Below, piece after piece: positions 34,008-43,438 of a DNA stretch of 64,000 nucleotides. Made by a program: the position numbers and the translations under genes. Where the stretch lies: positions 124,001 through 188,000 of the forward strand of contig NZ_LNGH01000002.1 in the NCBI RefSeq assembly GCF_011057715.1, read 5' to 3'. The notes beneath the pieces are model-generated. The model saw only the letters and a list, made by a program, of their open reading frames with translations. It did no database searches and was not told the DNA's origin. Origin of the DNA: Marinitoga sp. 38H-ov (GTDB lineage: Bacteria > Thermotogota > Thermotogae > Petrotogales > Petrotogaceae). Every line of letters begins with the position of its first letter. Within the stretch, counting starts at the first letter, position 1.

Positions 34008-34844
34008 TCACACCCCTTTATTTCTATTAAAAACTTTATACACAAATCTCAAAGATTTAACTAAAGTTTTATTTAATCTAATCTTATTGTTTTTATATCC
34101 AAAATTTTTTAATGGTCTAAAAAAAGATTTTCCTCCAGCATTATGCACAATAGATACTAATTCCCCATTACTTTTGTATATTTTTCCATCTTTTATATCA
34201 AAAGAACTTATATGAGTGGTAGGAATGAAGTTATATTCATCATCTAATTCTTTAAATCCATATTTATATAGATAATAATTAATCAATAGTTGATCTAAAC
34301 CCCATACATTTAAATCTCTAATATTATTAATAATAAATTCTAGTAATGAAATAAAAGATTCTCTATTGCCAAAAATAACTCCAGCATTTATCATTTTTTT
34401 GTTTTCTAATAAATCTTTAATATCTTTTTTTAAATCATTAGATATATTATCATTATTTAAAATTATATCCATTGGTGGCTTTATATCTTCGCATACTGCC
34501 ATAAAATTTATTATTTCTGAATTTAATATTTTAGAAATATCATTTTGAAATATTATATCTCCAGAATCACAACTTAAAATATTTTTATAATTAACGTTTT
34601 CAGTTAAAAATTTATATAATTCAAAAAATCGTGCATTTACAATATTACCTTTAGTATTAGCCTTTTTTATAATTATATTTTTTTCCTTCTTTAACTTATT
34701 TATAATATTTTCACTTAGACCAAAATCAATAATTAATATGTCTATATTGTAAAGATTGACATTATTCTTTAACGACATATACCAATCATTATATAAAAAT
34801 TTTTCATATTTTTCATTACATGCTGTAACTATTAAATTTCTCAT
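34008..34844 (-). CDS. Putative GT-A-fold glycosyltransferase
   Basis: The 278-residue protein has a DxD-like motif 'SCDSGDIIFQND' (about 93-105) and 'NAGVIFGNRESFISLLEF' plus 'WGLDQLLINYYLY', a pattern shared by GT8-type and nucleotide-diphospho-sugar transferases. I cannot place it in a named family. It sits between a flippase-like gene and a GT4 gene with 4- and 8-base gaps, so it should act in the same glycan pathway. Confidence 0.68.
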   Translation of the reverse strand: MRNLIVTACNEKYEKFLYNDWYMSLKNNVNLYNIDILIIDFGLSENIINKLKKEKNIIIKKANTKGNIVNARFFELYKFLTENVNYKNILSCDSGDIIFQNDISKILNSEIINFMAVCEDIKPPMDIILNNDNISNDLKKDIKDLLENKKMINAGVIFGNRESFISLLEFIINNIRDLNVWGLDQLLINYYLYKYGFKELDDEYNFIPTTHISSFDIKDGKIYKSNGELVSIVHNAGGKSFFRPLKNFGYKNNKIRLNKTLVKSLRFVYKVFNRNKGV

Positions 34845-34852
34845 TTTCCCTC

Positions 34853-35872
34853 CTAATTTTCTTCTTTAATAAATGTTTTTACAAAAATTCTTAATAATAT
34901 TCCAAATAAGATTTGTAGATAATACGTTGCAAATCTCCAGCCTATAATAGATAAAAAAACGCCTTTATGTATTTTTAATATTGAAGAAAACACTAATTGA
35001 TATGTAGCTTCTATTGTTCCACTAGCTCCTGGTGTAGGTATATAATATACAACCATATTTAACAACATCATAGAACCAAAAACAATTATAAAATTATTAA
35101 AATTATTGTTTAAATTGGCATATTTCAAAAATAAATAATATAAAGCATATGATTGCAAAGATAAAATTATTATATTTAAAATAATATCTAAAATCATTAT
35201 ATGTAACTTTTCACTCCAAAGAAACTTAATACTTACTTTCAAATTATTTGACCATTTTAAATATTTGTCTTTTAGCTTTTTAATTTTCTTGGATTTGAAA
35301 TTATCAATCATATTTACAATAATATTAGAATTTATAAATACCAACATTATTAATATTGTAATCACAAATGAAACAATTAATCCAATATTAATAAGCGCTG
35401 ATTCAATTGTCGTTCCGTATAAAGAATTTATGACCTTTCTGTATGAGGTTAATGCTATTACTAAATTAAGTATCATTGCTGTTATAAATCTTGAAACAAC
35501 TATGTTAGTAGAATGTTCAATATCAAGACCATGCTTATTCAAATGATAAATTTGATAAGGTTGTCCTCCTGCAGCAAAGGGGGTTATTGATGAAAAAAAC
35601 AATCCCATTACATTATTATACAATAACTGAAAAAAACTGATTTTTGTTTCAAATTGTTTTAAGATGATTTTATATCTAATAGTATCAATAATATATCCAA
35701 TAAAATAAATTAAAAAAACTATAGCAATATCAGCTAATTTTAATTTTTTTATTTCATTAATTATACTAGTATTATATAGTTTCTCTAAAAATATTATCAC
35801 AAATATTCCTATTAGAATTGAAGAAATTATACCTATAATATCATTTTTCTTTTTTTTCATATATATCACCAT
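34853..35872 (-). CDS. UPF0104/AglD-like membrane protein (lysylphosphatidylglycerol-synthase membrane-domain family)
   Basis: The 339-residue protein has about eight membrane helices and the family patterns 'FSSITPFAAGGQPYQIYHLNKHG' (about 93-115) and 'PTPGASGTIEATYQLVF' (about 278-295). The first ATG or the one four codons later could be used; the gene overlaps the GT4 gene upstream by about 30 bases. Relatives flip or modify lipids, often next to glycosyltransferases. Confidence 0.82.
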   Translation of the reverse strand: MVIYMKKKKNDIIGIISSILIGIFVIIFLEKLYNTSIINEIKKLKLADIAIVFLIYFIGYIIDTIRYKIILKQFETKISFFQLLYNNVMGLFFSSITPFAAGGQPYQIYHLNKHGLDIEHSTNIVVSRFITAMILNLVIALTSYRKVINSLYGTTIESALINIGLIVSFVITILIMLVFINSNIIVNMIDNFKSKKIKKLKDKYLKWSNNLKVSIKFLWSEKLHIMILDIILNIIILSLQSYALYYLFLKYANLNNNFNNFIIVFGSMMLLNMVVYYIPTPGASGTIEATYQLVFSSILKIHKGVFLSIIGWRFATYYLQILFGILLRIFVKTFIKEEN

Positions 35873-36848
35873 ATATTTTTTTAAGCTTTAACCCTATTAT
35901 TTTTAAATCTCTCTCTTCTGCGATTTTTCTTCCATTTTCTCTTAATTTTTCAACATTAATATTTTTGTTTATAATAGAATTTATATTATTTATGAAATCT
36001 TCTAAATTTTTTGATTTTAAACAATTTTCTCCGTGTTTAAGCCAATTATTATAAACAGGTATATCTCTAATAATTAATGGTGTTTTTGATGACAAAGCTT
36101 CTAAAACCACAATACCTTCATTTTCCTCATAACTAGGAAATAAAAATATATCAGCTTCACAAAATGCCGACATTAACATTTCATCTGACAAAAAACCTGG
36201 AAATAATAAATTAGGTAATTCATTTTTTAATATCTTTTTTATCCTTTTAGGTATTACATTTAATTTTGCACCTACCCAAACAAAGTTATAATAAGGCAAC
36301 TCTTTTGCTAATTTATAAAAATCTAAAATACCTTTTCTTTCAAAAGGTAATCCAACTGATAAAATCAATGGTCCTTTTAAATTTAAATTTTTCTTAAAAT
36401 TTTTTTCTTTAAACTTTTCACAATTAAATTTATTTGTATCAACACCATTAGAAACAACTTCTATAGGATTTTTTATTCCATATGATTGAATTAAATGCTT
36501 AGTATATTCAGATGGTGAAATTAATAGATCTGCCATTTTATATATATTTATTAACCTTTTTTTCAAAATAGGAGCTAATTGATTACTTAAAATAAAACTA
36601 TTTTTGAAATCTTCATATGTTGTGTGTGTATGAACTATAACTTTTTTATTTCTTTTTTTTGCTTGTTTTATAACTTTTTCACTTAAAATACCCACTGTAT
36701 TTACATGAGCTATATCATATTCATCTTTTGGATCTAATGTAAAATCCACTCCTGCTAAATCCAATGCTTCCATTTGATGCTTTAAAGCTCTTCCAACTCC
36801 AGAAACATTAAATAAACTTTTTCCTTCAGAATATAATAGAACTTTCAT
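35841..36848 (-). CDS. Glycosyltransferase family 4
   Basis: The 335-residue protein has GT4 features: 'GVGRALKHQMEAL', 'AHVNTVGIL', 'SPSEYTKHLIQSYGI', 'VVSNGVDTNKF', 'LSVGLPFERKG' and 'FPSYEENEGIVVLEALSSKTPLII' (E-x7-E). The sugar donor and acceptor are unknown. It follows the cyclic-nucleotide-domain gene by 9 bases. Confidence 0.88.
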   Translation of the reverse strand: MKVLLYSEGKSLFNVSGVGRALKHQMEALDLAGVDFTLDPKDEYDIAHVNTVGILSEKVIKQAKKRNKKVIVHTHTTYEDFKNSFILSNQLAPILKKRLINIYKMADLLISPSEYTKHLIQSYGIKNPIEVVSNGVDTNKFNCEKFKEKNFKKNLNLKGPLILSVGLPFERKGILDFYKLAKELPYYNFVWVGAKLNVIPKRIKKILKNELPNLLFPGFLSDEMLMSAFCEADIFLFPSYEENEGIVVLEALSSKTPLIIRDIPVYNNWLKHGENCLKSKNLEDFINNINSIINKNINVEKLRENGRKIAEERDLKIIGLKLKKIYGDIYEKKEK

Positions 36849-36857
36849 TTTTCCCTC

Positions 36858-38126
36858 CTATAAAAACTTTAATGTACCATCTGGCCTCAAAGTAGCTATA
36901 TTCGATTTAAAAAGATATTTTACTAATTCATTTTTATTAATATTATTCAATCTAAATAAATCATATATTTCTTCAGATTTTAATTTTGAACTGTTCAATA
37001 TATTTTTACCATATTTTTTTATCATATAGTTTAATTTTTCTTCAAAAGACAATGGCGAATTCCAATATCTTTCAAAATCTAACCTTTTTATAAGATTCTT
37101 CACTATTTTTAAACCGAAATTTGGATTTCCTTTTACTAATTCATCTAAATTATCTTTTTCAATTATAATTATCTGTAAAGGAGTAGATGTAAATACGGTT
37201 GCTGTTCTTAATACATTTTTAAAACATGCAATTTCCCCTACTACTTCTTCATTTGATAATATAGCAAGTAATTTTTCCTCTTCGGCATTAATTTTAGATA
37301 CCCTTACATTTCCTGATAAAATCATAAATGCCCATTCTCCAAATTCTCCCTCATAAAATAAAACAGTATTTGCCGGAATCAAATACCCACTTTTTAAATA
37401 AGTTACTAAAGGTTTTTCCAAATGAGAATTTGTTATAATCCTTTCAAAAATTTCAAATGAAAATAACTCTCTAATAAAATGGTATTTCTCCTTTAATGTT
37501 TTTTCTAAATAGTATTTTTTATCCGGAAACAATAAAATTGTACATAAATATTTCCAAATTTCAATCTCAGCTTGGAAGTATATATCAAACTCTGAATAAT
37601 GTATCTTCTTTAATTCTTCCAAAGCTTCTTTTATATTACCTTTATTAAATAAATTTCTTGCTTTAAAGTATTTTTTTATTTCTTCATCCTCAATATGGTT
37701 AAATTTCTTTCTTCTATAAATATTTAAATATTTCTTAGATATTTCTTCTTTAGATAAATTTTTATCAGCAATATTTTCGTTTTCATTTTTCATAGAATTA
37801 AACATCTTATTATTTAAACTAATAATTTTTGAAATATATTTTTTTATTAAATAAACTATCAAACTATAATTTGAAAGTAAAAATTTTTCTATCAATTCTT
37901 TTTCCATTAAAACAACTCTGCTATTTTCAACAACTCTAACTGATTCAAATGATTTTATTCCTGGTAAAATAATTTCACTTCCAAAAATACCGTTATTTTC
38001 AATTGCTTTATAATCACAAAAATTAGAAAATGTTTCTAATTTTCCTTCTTTTAATAAAATTAAATATTCATTTATTTCTCCTTCGTTTATAAGTATTTTT
38101 TCAGGTGTATATAATATTTCTTGCAT
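36858..38126 (-). CDS. Protein with two cyclic-nucleotide-binding domains and a C-terminal helical/winged domain
   Basis: The 422-residue protein has a degenerate CNB domain at 1-95 (the cassette reads GSEI, with no matching Arg). A helical middle about 130-215 looks TPR-like (KARNLFNKGNIKEALEELKKI). A second CNB domain about 240-345 has a phosphate-binding cassette 'GEIACFKNVLRTATV' with the Glu and Arg needed for a cyclic nucleotide. The last 80 residues could form a winged helix (SEEIYDLFRLNNINKNELVKYLF). It is probably a second-messenger-responsive regulator of the downstream glycan genes, but the output is not proven. Confidence 0.8.
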   Translation of the reverse strand: MQEILYTPEKILINEGEINEYLILLKEGKLETFSNFCDYKAIENNGIFGSEIILPGIKSFESVRVVENSRVVLMEKELIEKFLLSNYSLIVYLIKKYISKIISLNNKMFNSMKNENENIADKNLSKEEISKKYLNIYRRKKFNHIEDEEIKKYFKARNLFNKGNIKEALEELKKIHYSEFDIYFQAEIEIWKYLCTILLFPDKKYYLEKTLKEKYHFIRELFSFEIFERIITNSHLEKPLVTYLKSGYLIPANTVLFYEGEFGEWAFMILSGNVRVSKINAEEEKLLAILSNEEVVGEIACFKNVLRTATVFTSTPLQIIIIEKDNLDELVKGNPNFGLKIVKNLIKRLDFERYWNSPLSFEEKLNYMIKKYGKNILNSSKLKSEEIYDLFRLNNINKNELVKYLFKSNIATLRPDGTLKFL

Positions 38127-38159
38127 TTTATCACTTCCAAATTAATATATTATATCAAA

Positions 38160-38184
38160 ATAATCCCTCAAAACGAGGGATTAT
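38160..38184 (-). terminator. Hairpin between the YjbQ and CNB-protein genes
   Basis: A 10-bp perfect stem (38175-38184 with 38160-38169, 5-base loop) begins in the YjbQ stop codon. The T-run after it is short (TTT), so termination may be partial. Confidence 0.55.
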
Positions 38185-38582
38185 TTATCTCTAAATATTT
38201 TAACGTAAAACTTTCTTCTTCTTGGTCCATCAAATTCACAAAAATATACACACTGCCAAGTTCCTAATAAAATATCATTATTTTCTATAATCAAAGTTAA
38301 TGACGGACCTACTAATGTAGATTTTATATGAGAATCAGAATTTCCTTCAAAATGATTAAAATATGGTTCCTCTGGTATTAACTTATTAAGAAATTGTTTC
38401 ATATCATTTTTAACTGATGGATCAGCATTTTCATTAATCGTTACCCCCGCTGTAGTGTGTGGGATATGAATTATTGCTATTCCATTATTTATTTTACTTT
38501 CTTTAATAAAATTTCTTATCTCATTTGTTATATCAATAAACTCACTTCTAGATGAAGTATTTAATGTGAATTCTTTTAACAT
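38181..38582 (-). CDS. YjbQ/UPF0047 family protein (copy 2)
   Basis: The 133-residue protein carries the family core: 'GIAIIHIPHTTAGVTINENAD', 'HIKSTLVGPSLTLI' and 'LLGTWQCVYFCEFDGPRRRKFYV'. It is closer to the common short UPF0047 form than the copy at 23304. The two differ enough to be old paralogues. It is 9 bases downstream of minE. Confidence 0.88.
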   Translation of the reverse strand: MLKEFTLNTSSRSEFIDITNEIRNFIKESKINNGIAIIHIPHTTAGVTINENADPSVKNDMKQFLNKLIPEEPYFNHFEGNSDSHIKSTLVGPSLTLIIENNDILLGTWQCVYFCEFDGPRRRKFYVKIFRDK

Positions 38583-38591
38583 TCTTTCACC

Positions 38592-38888
38592 TCATCTAAA
38601 AAATATATTTGTTACTATAGTATATCCATTTTCATCTTTACTAATATGAATTTTTACATTTTTATCATCTATTTTTGCTTTTTTTCTAACATAATCTCTA
38701 ATAACTTTAGTTATTTCATTAGTGTTTATTGATACATCATATCTATCAACTACTGCAACATTTCCAGAATTTCTAGATATATTAGAAATATTTTCTCTTC
38801 TTCCGCCAACTAAACTTTGCATTCTTTTTAAGGCTACATCTCTACTTGCTTTTTTTCTTCCAAAATTAAACCAACCCATCATCATCAC
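38592..38888 (-). CDS. minE: Cell-division topological factor MinE
   Basis: The protein is about 98 residues. The N-terminal 'FGRKKASRDVALKRMQSLVGGRR' is the amphipathic/MinD-binding helix, and the C-terminal half ends 'NGYTIVTNIFF', as in the MinE dimer domain. Three successive ATG codons after a GTG make the exact start uncertain by up to three codons. The gene overlaps the end of minD, which confirms identity by context. MinE drives MinD off the membrane to place the division site. Confidence 0.86.
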   Translation of the reverse strand: MMMMGWFNFGRKKASRDVALKRMQSLVGGRRENISNISRNSGNVAVVDRYDVSINTNEITKVIRDYVRKKAKIDDKNVKIHISKDENGYTIVTNIFFR

Positions 38889-39709
38889 CTGCCACCAAAC
38901 ATTTTTTGCAGGAATCCCTTAAAGCCTTTTTTACTATTTTCCTTTAACAATGCAAAATCATTATCTATAGGATTTTCCTTTCCAGAAATCCTTTGAGCTA
39001 TATTCATAAATATATTAGAAATTTTTGAACTGTCTTCCAATGTAATTGGTATTCCCTTATTTGTAGCAATTATAATATCTTCGCTATCAGGTATAATACC
39101 TAATAATTCAACAGCTAGTCCATTTCTAATATCTTCTGGCGAAAGCATTTCATTTTTATTAACCATATGCATTTTCACTCTATTTACTATTAAAGATATT
39201 CTATCTTCACTAAATTTTTCATTTTCTAATAATCCTATAACCCTATCCGCATCACTTATTGCAGTTAACTCTGGAGTGGTTACAACAATTGCATGTTGAG
39301 CTGCAACTACAGCGTTTTTAAATCCTCTTTCAATACCCGCTGGAGAATCAACTATTATATAATCAAAATGCTTTGATAATTCGTTTATAATCATTTTCAT
39401 ATCATCTGGAGATATCATATCCTTATTAGCAATTTGTGAAGAAGCTAATAAATTTAATTTTTTTATTTGCTTGTGTTTAACTACAGCTTCTAAAGGCGAC
39501 TTACCACCTTTTATAACATCTAATATAGTATATACAATTCTATTTTCTAATCCCAACACTAAATCTAAATTCTTTAATCCTATATCCGCATCAATTAAAC
39601 AAACATCATACCCCAATAAAGCTAAAGATGTTCCAATATTAGCTGAGATAGTAGTTTTACCTACCCCTCCCTTCCCCGAGGTAACTACTATAACTTTGCT
39701 TTTTTTCAT
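38885..39709 (-). CDS. minD: Septum-site-determining ATPase MinD
   Basis: The 274-residue protein has the deviant Walker A SGKGGVGKTT (about 11-20), 'LIDADIGLKNLDLVLGLENRIVYT', 'DYIIVDSPAGIERGF' and a C-terminal amphipathic end (KKGFKGFLQKMFGG) that would bind the membrane. MinC is not in the window. Confidence 0.95.
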   Translation of the reverse strand: MKKSKVIVVTSGKGGVGKTTISANIGTSLALLGYDVCLIDADIGLKNLDLVLGLENRIVYTILDVIKGGKSPLEAVVKHKQIKKLNLLASSQIANKDMISPDDMKMIINELSKHFDYIIVDSPAGIERGFKNAVVAAQHAIVVTTPELTAISDADRVIGLLENEKFSEDRISLIVNRVKMHMVNKNEMLSPEDIRNGLAVELLGIIPDSEDIIIATNKGIPITLEDSSKISNIFMNIAQRISGKENPIDNDFALLKENSKKGFKGFLQKMFGGR

Positions 39710-39780
39710 ATTTGCCCCTCCATATACACATATGTTTTATTTCATCCATATTATACAATATTTTTTTAAAATATCAAAAT

Positions 39781-39806
39781 AAAAAAAAGCAGCCCTTGCG
39801 GGCTGC
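39781..39806 (-). terminator. Terminator of the ferredoxin gene
   Basis: A 7-bp GC stem (39800-39806 with 39789-39795, 4-base loop) is followed on the minus strand by eight T residues, shortly after the ferredoxin stop codon. Confidence 0.93.
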
Positions 39807-39816
39807 CATAATGTGA

Positions 39817-40026
<210 letters not shown>

Positions 40027-40082
40027 TCACTGTATTATTATAACTCAAATTTTCTCAAAATATATTAAGTTATTTTAACAAA

Positions 40083-41012
40083 TTACGCATTCTTAACAAA
40101 CTCTATTATTTTATCAACTAACTCTAATCCTACTCTTTTTTGTGCCTCTTTTGTTGTAGCCCCAATATGAGGAGTACCAACAACCATAGGATGATTTAAC
40201 AATTTCATTTGGACATCAGTTTTTGGTGGTTCAGTTTCAAATACATCTAATCCAGCTCCTAACACTTTACCATTTTCTAAATACTTTAATAATGCTTCTT
40301 CGTCAACCACTCCACCACGTGCAGCATTAATAATAACTACATTATCTTTCATCATTTCAAACTCTTTTTCAGATATTAAATGTTTAGTTTTATCAGTTAA
40401 TGGAACATGTAATGTAATAATATCAGAATTCTTAATTAATTCTTCTAGTGAAACTTGTTTTACATTATGTTCTTTTTGAATTTCTTCAGGAATTTCAAAA
40501 ACATCAAAAACTAAAACATTCATATCAAAACCTGTAACTAATTTTCTCACTAATTTACCAATATTTCCAAATCCAACTATACCTAATGTTTTTCCTGTTA
40601 ATTCAAAGCCTTTTAAGTTTTTCTTTTCCCATTTACCTTCTCTTAAAGTAACTGTACCAGTAACAATATGTCTATAAATTGCCAATATATAACCAACAAC
40701 TAGTTCTGCAACAGATAAAGAATTAGCTCCAGGTGTATTTATTACTTTTATTCCTTTTTCTTTAGCAGCTTCCAAGTCAACATTATCTAAACCCATTCCC
40801 GCTCTAGCTATTAATTTTAAATTTTTACCATTTTCGATAATCTCTCTTGTAGCTTTGGTTGCGCTTCTAACTACTAAAACATCAAAATCTTTAACTTTTT
40901 CCTTTAACACACCTTGTTCAAAATGCTCTATTGTAATTTTTGCATTAGGTAATGCATTTTTTAATTTTTCTGTAGCTTCTGAATCTAATGGGTCATTAAT
41001 ATGTATCCACAT
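40083..41012 (-). CDS. serA: D-3-phosphoglycerate dehydrogenase (short form)
   Basis: The 309-residue 2-hydroxyacid dehydrogenase has the NAD motif 'TLGIVGFGNIGKLVRKL', catalytic Arg in 'INAARGGVVDEEALL', Glu in 'DVFETEPP' and His in 'GTPHIGATTKEAQ'. It lacks the regulatory ACT domain. I start at the ATG ending at 41012, one base after the upstream stop; a GTG three codons before lies on the ribosome binding site. With the aminotransferase upstream it forms the serine route from 3-phosphoglycerate. Confidence 0.9.
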   Translation of the reverse strand: MWIHINDPLDSEATEKLKNALPNAKITIEHFEQGVLKEKVKDFDVLVVRSATKATREIIENGKNLKLIARAGMGLDNVDLEAAKEKGIKVINTPGANSLSVAELVVGYILAIYRHIVTGTVTLREGKWEKKNLKGFELTGKTLGIVGFGNIGKLVRKLVTGFDMNVLVFDVFEIPEEIQKEHNVKQVSLEELIKNSDIITLHVPLTDKTKHLISEKEFEMMKDNVVIINAARGGVVDEEALLKYLENGKVLGAGLDVFETEPPKTDVQMKLLNHPMVVGTPHIGATTKEAQKRVGLELVDKIIEFVKNA

Positions 41013-41013
41013 A

Positions 41014-42162
41014 TTAAACACCTTCTTTCATAAATACTTCTTGAGCAGCTTTTACACCAGAACCTAATTCAACATCGTATCCAAATTTTTTCAATGCCAT
41101 TTCCAATGCACTAATTCCAACTATAACATCATATTTTGACATATAACCTAAATGTGCAATTCTAATAATTTTACCTTTTAAATGTTCTTGACCACCTGCA
41201 AATGTTACCCCTTCTTCATCTCTTAAATATTTTAATATCTTTCCTCCATCAACACCTTCAGGAACTTTTATTGATGTTAAAACATTACCAGGATTTTTAG
41301 CAAATAACTCTAATCCCATAGCTTGAACAGCTGCTCTAGTAGCATCAGCCATTATTCTATGTCTTTCCCAAACATTTTCTATTCCTTCTTCTTCTATCAT
41401 TTGTACAGATTTTGCTAATTGATATACCAAATTAACTGGTGGTGTATATGGTGAATCTGGATATTTTTTCTTGTAAGCTTTTAAATCAAAATAATAATGA
41501 TGATTTTTATTTTCTTCAATAACTTTCCAAGCTTTTTCACTTACACTTATTAACGCAATACCTGGAGGCATCATAAATCCTTTTTGTACTCCAGTTACAA
41601 CTATATCTAAGTTCCAAGCATCCATTTCTAATGGTTGAGCTAGCATACCACTAATCGCATCAACAGCTATAATTGCATTTGTTTCTTTAACTATATCAGC
41701 AATTTCTTTAATTGGGTGAACTGTTCCAGTAGATGTTTCACTTAATGTAGTAAATACAGCTTTAGTATCTGGATTTTTTTCTAATAACTCTTTAATAGTT
41801 TCAGGTCTTACATAATCTCCCCACTCTAAATCTACAACAATAGGATCTATTCCATATGCTTTACATATTTCCATCCATCTTTCTCCAAATTTTCCAGCTA
41901 CTACAACAATTGCTTTATCTCCAGGGTTTAATGTATTTGCAACTGCTGTTTCCATTGCTCCTGTACCTGAAGAAGATAATATAAATACAGGATTTTCTGT
42001 TCTAAATATATATTTTGCTCCTTCTAAAGCAATTTTTTGAATTTCTAAATATTGAGGTGTTCTGTGATGAATTGTATCTCTTGCTCCTTCTAATAATAAA
42101 TCAATAGGAACTGGTGTTGGTCCAGGTGCTAATAAATAATTTTTTCTAATCATTTTTGCCAT
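41014..42162 (-). CDS. Class V aminotransferase (serine pathway; serine-glyoxylate/alanine-glyoxylate type)
   Basis: The 382-residue PLP enzyme has '[10 protein letters not shown]' at the N-terminus, '[23 protein letters not shown]' and the PLP lysine in '[15 protein letters not shown]'. It belongs to the small class V group that in T. maritima pairs with SerA and likely takes the place of SerC. ATG 42162 follows GGAGGG. It heads the serine operon from a promoter in the divergent region 42163-42356. Confidence 0.87.
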   Translation of the reverse strand: MAKMIRKNYLLAPGPTPVPIDLLLEGARDTIHHRTPQYLEIQKIALEGAKYIFRTENPVFILSSSGTGAMETAVANTLNPGDKAIVVVAGKFGERWMEICKAYGIDPIVVDLEWGDYVRPETIKELLEKNPDTKAVFTTLSETSTGTVHPIKEIADIVKETNAIIAVDAISGMLAQPLEMDAWNLDIVVTGVQKGFMMPPGIALISVSEKAWKVIEENKNHHYYFDLKAYKKKYPDSPYTPPVNLVYQLAKSVQMIEEEGIENVWERHRIMADATRAAVQAMGLELFAKNPGNVLTSIKVPEGVDGGKILKYLRDEEGVTFAGGQEHLKGKIIRIAHLGYMSKYDVIVGISALEMALKKFGYDVELGSGVKAAQEVFMKEGV

Positions 42163-42356
42163 CTATATCCCTCCTTGATATTTTTTTCCATTGTGATTAT
42201 ACCATACTTATTATACTTAAAAAACCTTGTATATTCTTAAATAAATCCAATTTAATTAAGATAATGAAAATTTTTTCATTATATTTATGATTTTCTCATA
42301 ATTATAGTATAATATATTTATATAATGAGTTATAGAATATATTTGGAGGTGATATT
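42163..42356. promoter_or_regulatory. Divergent promoter region with two palindromes (serine operon / nicotinamidase)
   Basis: On the plus strand TTATGA (42285-42290), a 17-base spacer and TATAAT (42308-42313) drive the nicotinamidase gene. On the minus strand an extended -10 (TGG before TATAAT, near 42210) drives the serine operon. Two dyads lie between: a perfect 10+2+10 palindrome at 42261-42282 and TTATGA/TCATAA at 42285-42301 that overlaps the -35. Their centres are about two helix turns apart and both contain ATGA..TCAT. Confidence 0.55.
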
Positions 42357-42947
42357 ATGGAAATTATAAAAAAATTAAAAGATTTAAATTTTAATTCTAA
42401 TAACACAGCTATTTTATGTGTCGACTGTCAAAACGGATTTACATTAAGGTGCGAAAATGAACTCCCAGTAAATGGAACAAATGAAGATTGGATAAATTCT
42501 GTAAACAACTTTTTATTTAGCGCAAAAAAAGAAAACTATTTAATAATTGCAAGTAAAGATGATCACCCTGAAAATCATATTTCTTTTAATACATGGCCAC
42601 CACATTGTATAAAAGGAACATATGGTAATGAATTATTTATAAATCAATACGATTATCTTGTAAAAAAAGGAACTACTGAAAGTACTGATAGTTATTCAGC
42701 ATTTTATGAAGACATTAATTTAAAAAATTCAAATGGATTAGAAGAATTTTTAAAAGAAAAAAATATTAAAAAATTAGCTATTTTAGGATTAGCAGGTGAC
42801 GTTTGTGTTTTAGCAACAATAAAAACCGCATTAGAAAAAAATTTTGAAGTTGTTGTTTTAAATGATTATATAAAAAGTGTCAATGAAAAAGATATGGAAT
42901 ATATTTTAAATTCAGAAAATTTAATAGACAATATAAAAATATTATAG
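42357..42947 (+). CDS. pncA: Nicotinamidase / isochorismatase family hydrolase
   Basis: The 196-residue protein has the catalytic Asp (ILCVDCQNGF), a metal-site Asp-His-His set (KDDHPENHISF), 'WPPHCIKGTYGNE', the Lys in 'VKKGT' and the nucleophile Cys in 'LAGDVCVLATIKTAL'. This combination is nicotinamidase rather than general isochorismatase. It turns nicotinamide into nicotinate for NAD salvage. It is alone in its transcription unit, divergent from the serine operon. Confidence 0.85.
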   Translation: MEIIKKLKDLNFNSNNTAILCVDCQNGFTLRCENELPVNGTNEDWINSVNNFLFSAKKENYLIIASKDDHPENHISFNTWPPHCIKGTYGNELFINQYDYLVKKGTTESTDSYSAFYEDINLKNSNGLEEFLKEKNIKKLAILGLAGDVCVLATIKTALEKNFEVVVLNDYIKSVNEKDMEYILNSENLIDNIKIL

Positions 42948-42997
42948 TATATTGTAATTTTTATTAAATATTATAATTCTATATTTAAAAATACTAA

Positions 42998-43034
42998 AAT
43001 ACCACTTGACTTTTTTAAAGTCAGGTGGTATTAT
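42998..43034 (+). promoter_or_regulatory. Promoter of the DUF2089 operon covered by a 16-bp palindrome
   Basis: TTGACT (43006-43011), a 17-base spacer and TATTAT (43029-43034) form a strong promoter. A dyad with 16-bp arms (42998-43013 and 43017-43032, 3-base loop, one T-G mismatch) exactly spans the -35 to the -10. Its position argues for an operator that blocks polymerase; it could also fold as a terminator-like hairpin for pncA, with a poor T-run. The first gene downstream encodes a small zinc-ribbon/HTH protein, the obvious candidate to bind it. Confidence 0.72.
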
Positions 43035-43066
43035 TTATATATACTCCTAAAAGGAAGGTGAAAAAA

Positions 43067-43438
43067 ATGAAGAAAAATAAAAGATTAACTCATTGTCCTG
43101 TTTGTGGAAAAGAGCTTATTATTTCTGAGCTAAAATGCCCAGAATGCGATGTTACTATTAAAGGAAGTTTTCATTTAGATGATTTTGCAAAATTATCTGA
43201 CGAACAGCTTTATTTTTTAAAAATTTTTATCAAAAATAGAGGAAATCTTTCTGATGTTCAAAAGGAAATTGGAATTTCATATCCAACAGCTAAGGCTCGT
43301 TTAGAAGGTGTAGTTAGAGCTATGGGATTTGAAGAGAAAAAATCTAATATTGATACTTTATTAATTTTAGAAAAAATAGAAAAAGGCGAAATCACTCCTG
43401 AAGAAGCAAAAGAACTTCTTAGAAGAGGTGATAAATAA
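43067..43438 (+). CDS. DUF2089-family zinc-ribbon/HTH regulator
   Basis: I start at ATG 43067 after AAGGAAGGTG; an upstream frame start would lie within the promoter. The 123-residue protein has a zinc ribbon (Cys10, 13, 24, 27) and a helix-turn-helix (GNLSDVQKEIGISYPTAKARLEGVVRAMGF, about 66-95). It ends in a short helical module (ILEKIEKGEITPEEAKELL). These features fit DUF2089 regulators. The palindrome over its own promoter suggests autoregulation. Its stop overlaps the next start by one base. Confidence 0.85.
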   Translation: MKKNKRLTHCPVCGKELIISELKCPECDVTIKGSFHLDDFAKLSDEQLYFLKIFIKNRGNLSDVQKEIGISYPTAKARLEGVVRAMGFEEKKSNIDTLLILEKIEKGEITPEEAKELLRRGDK

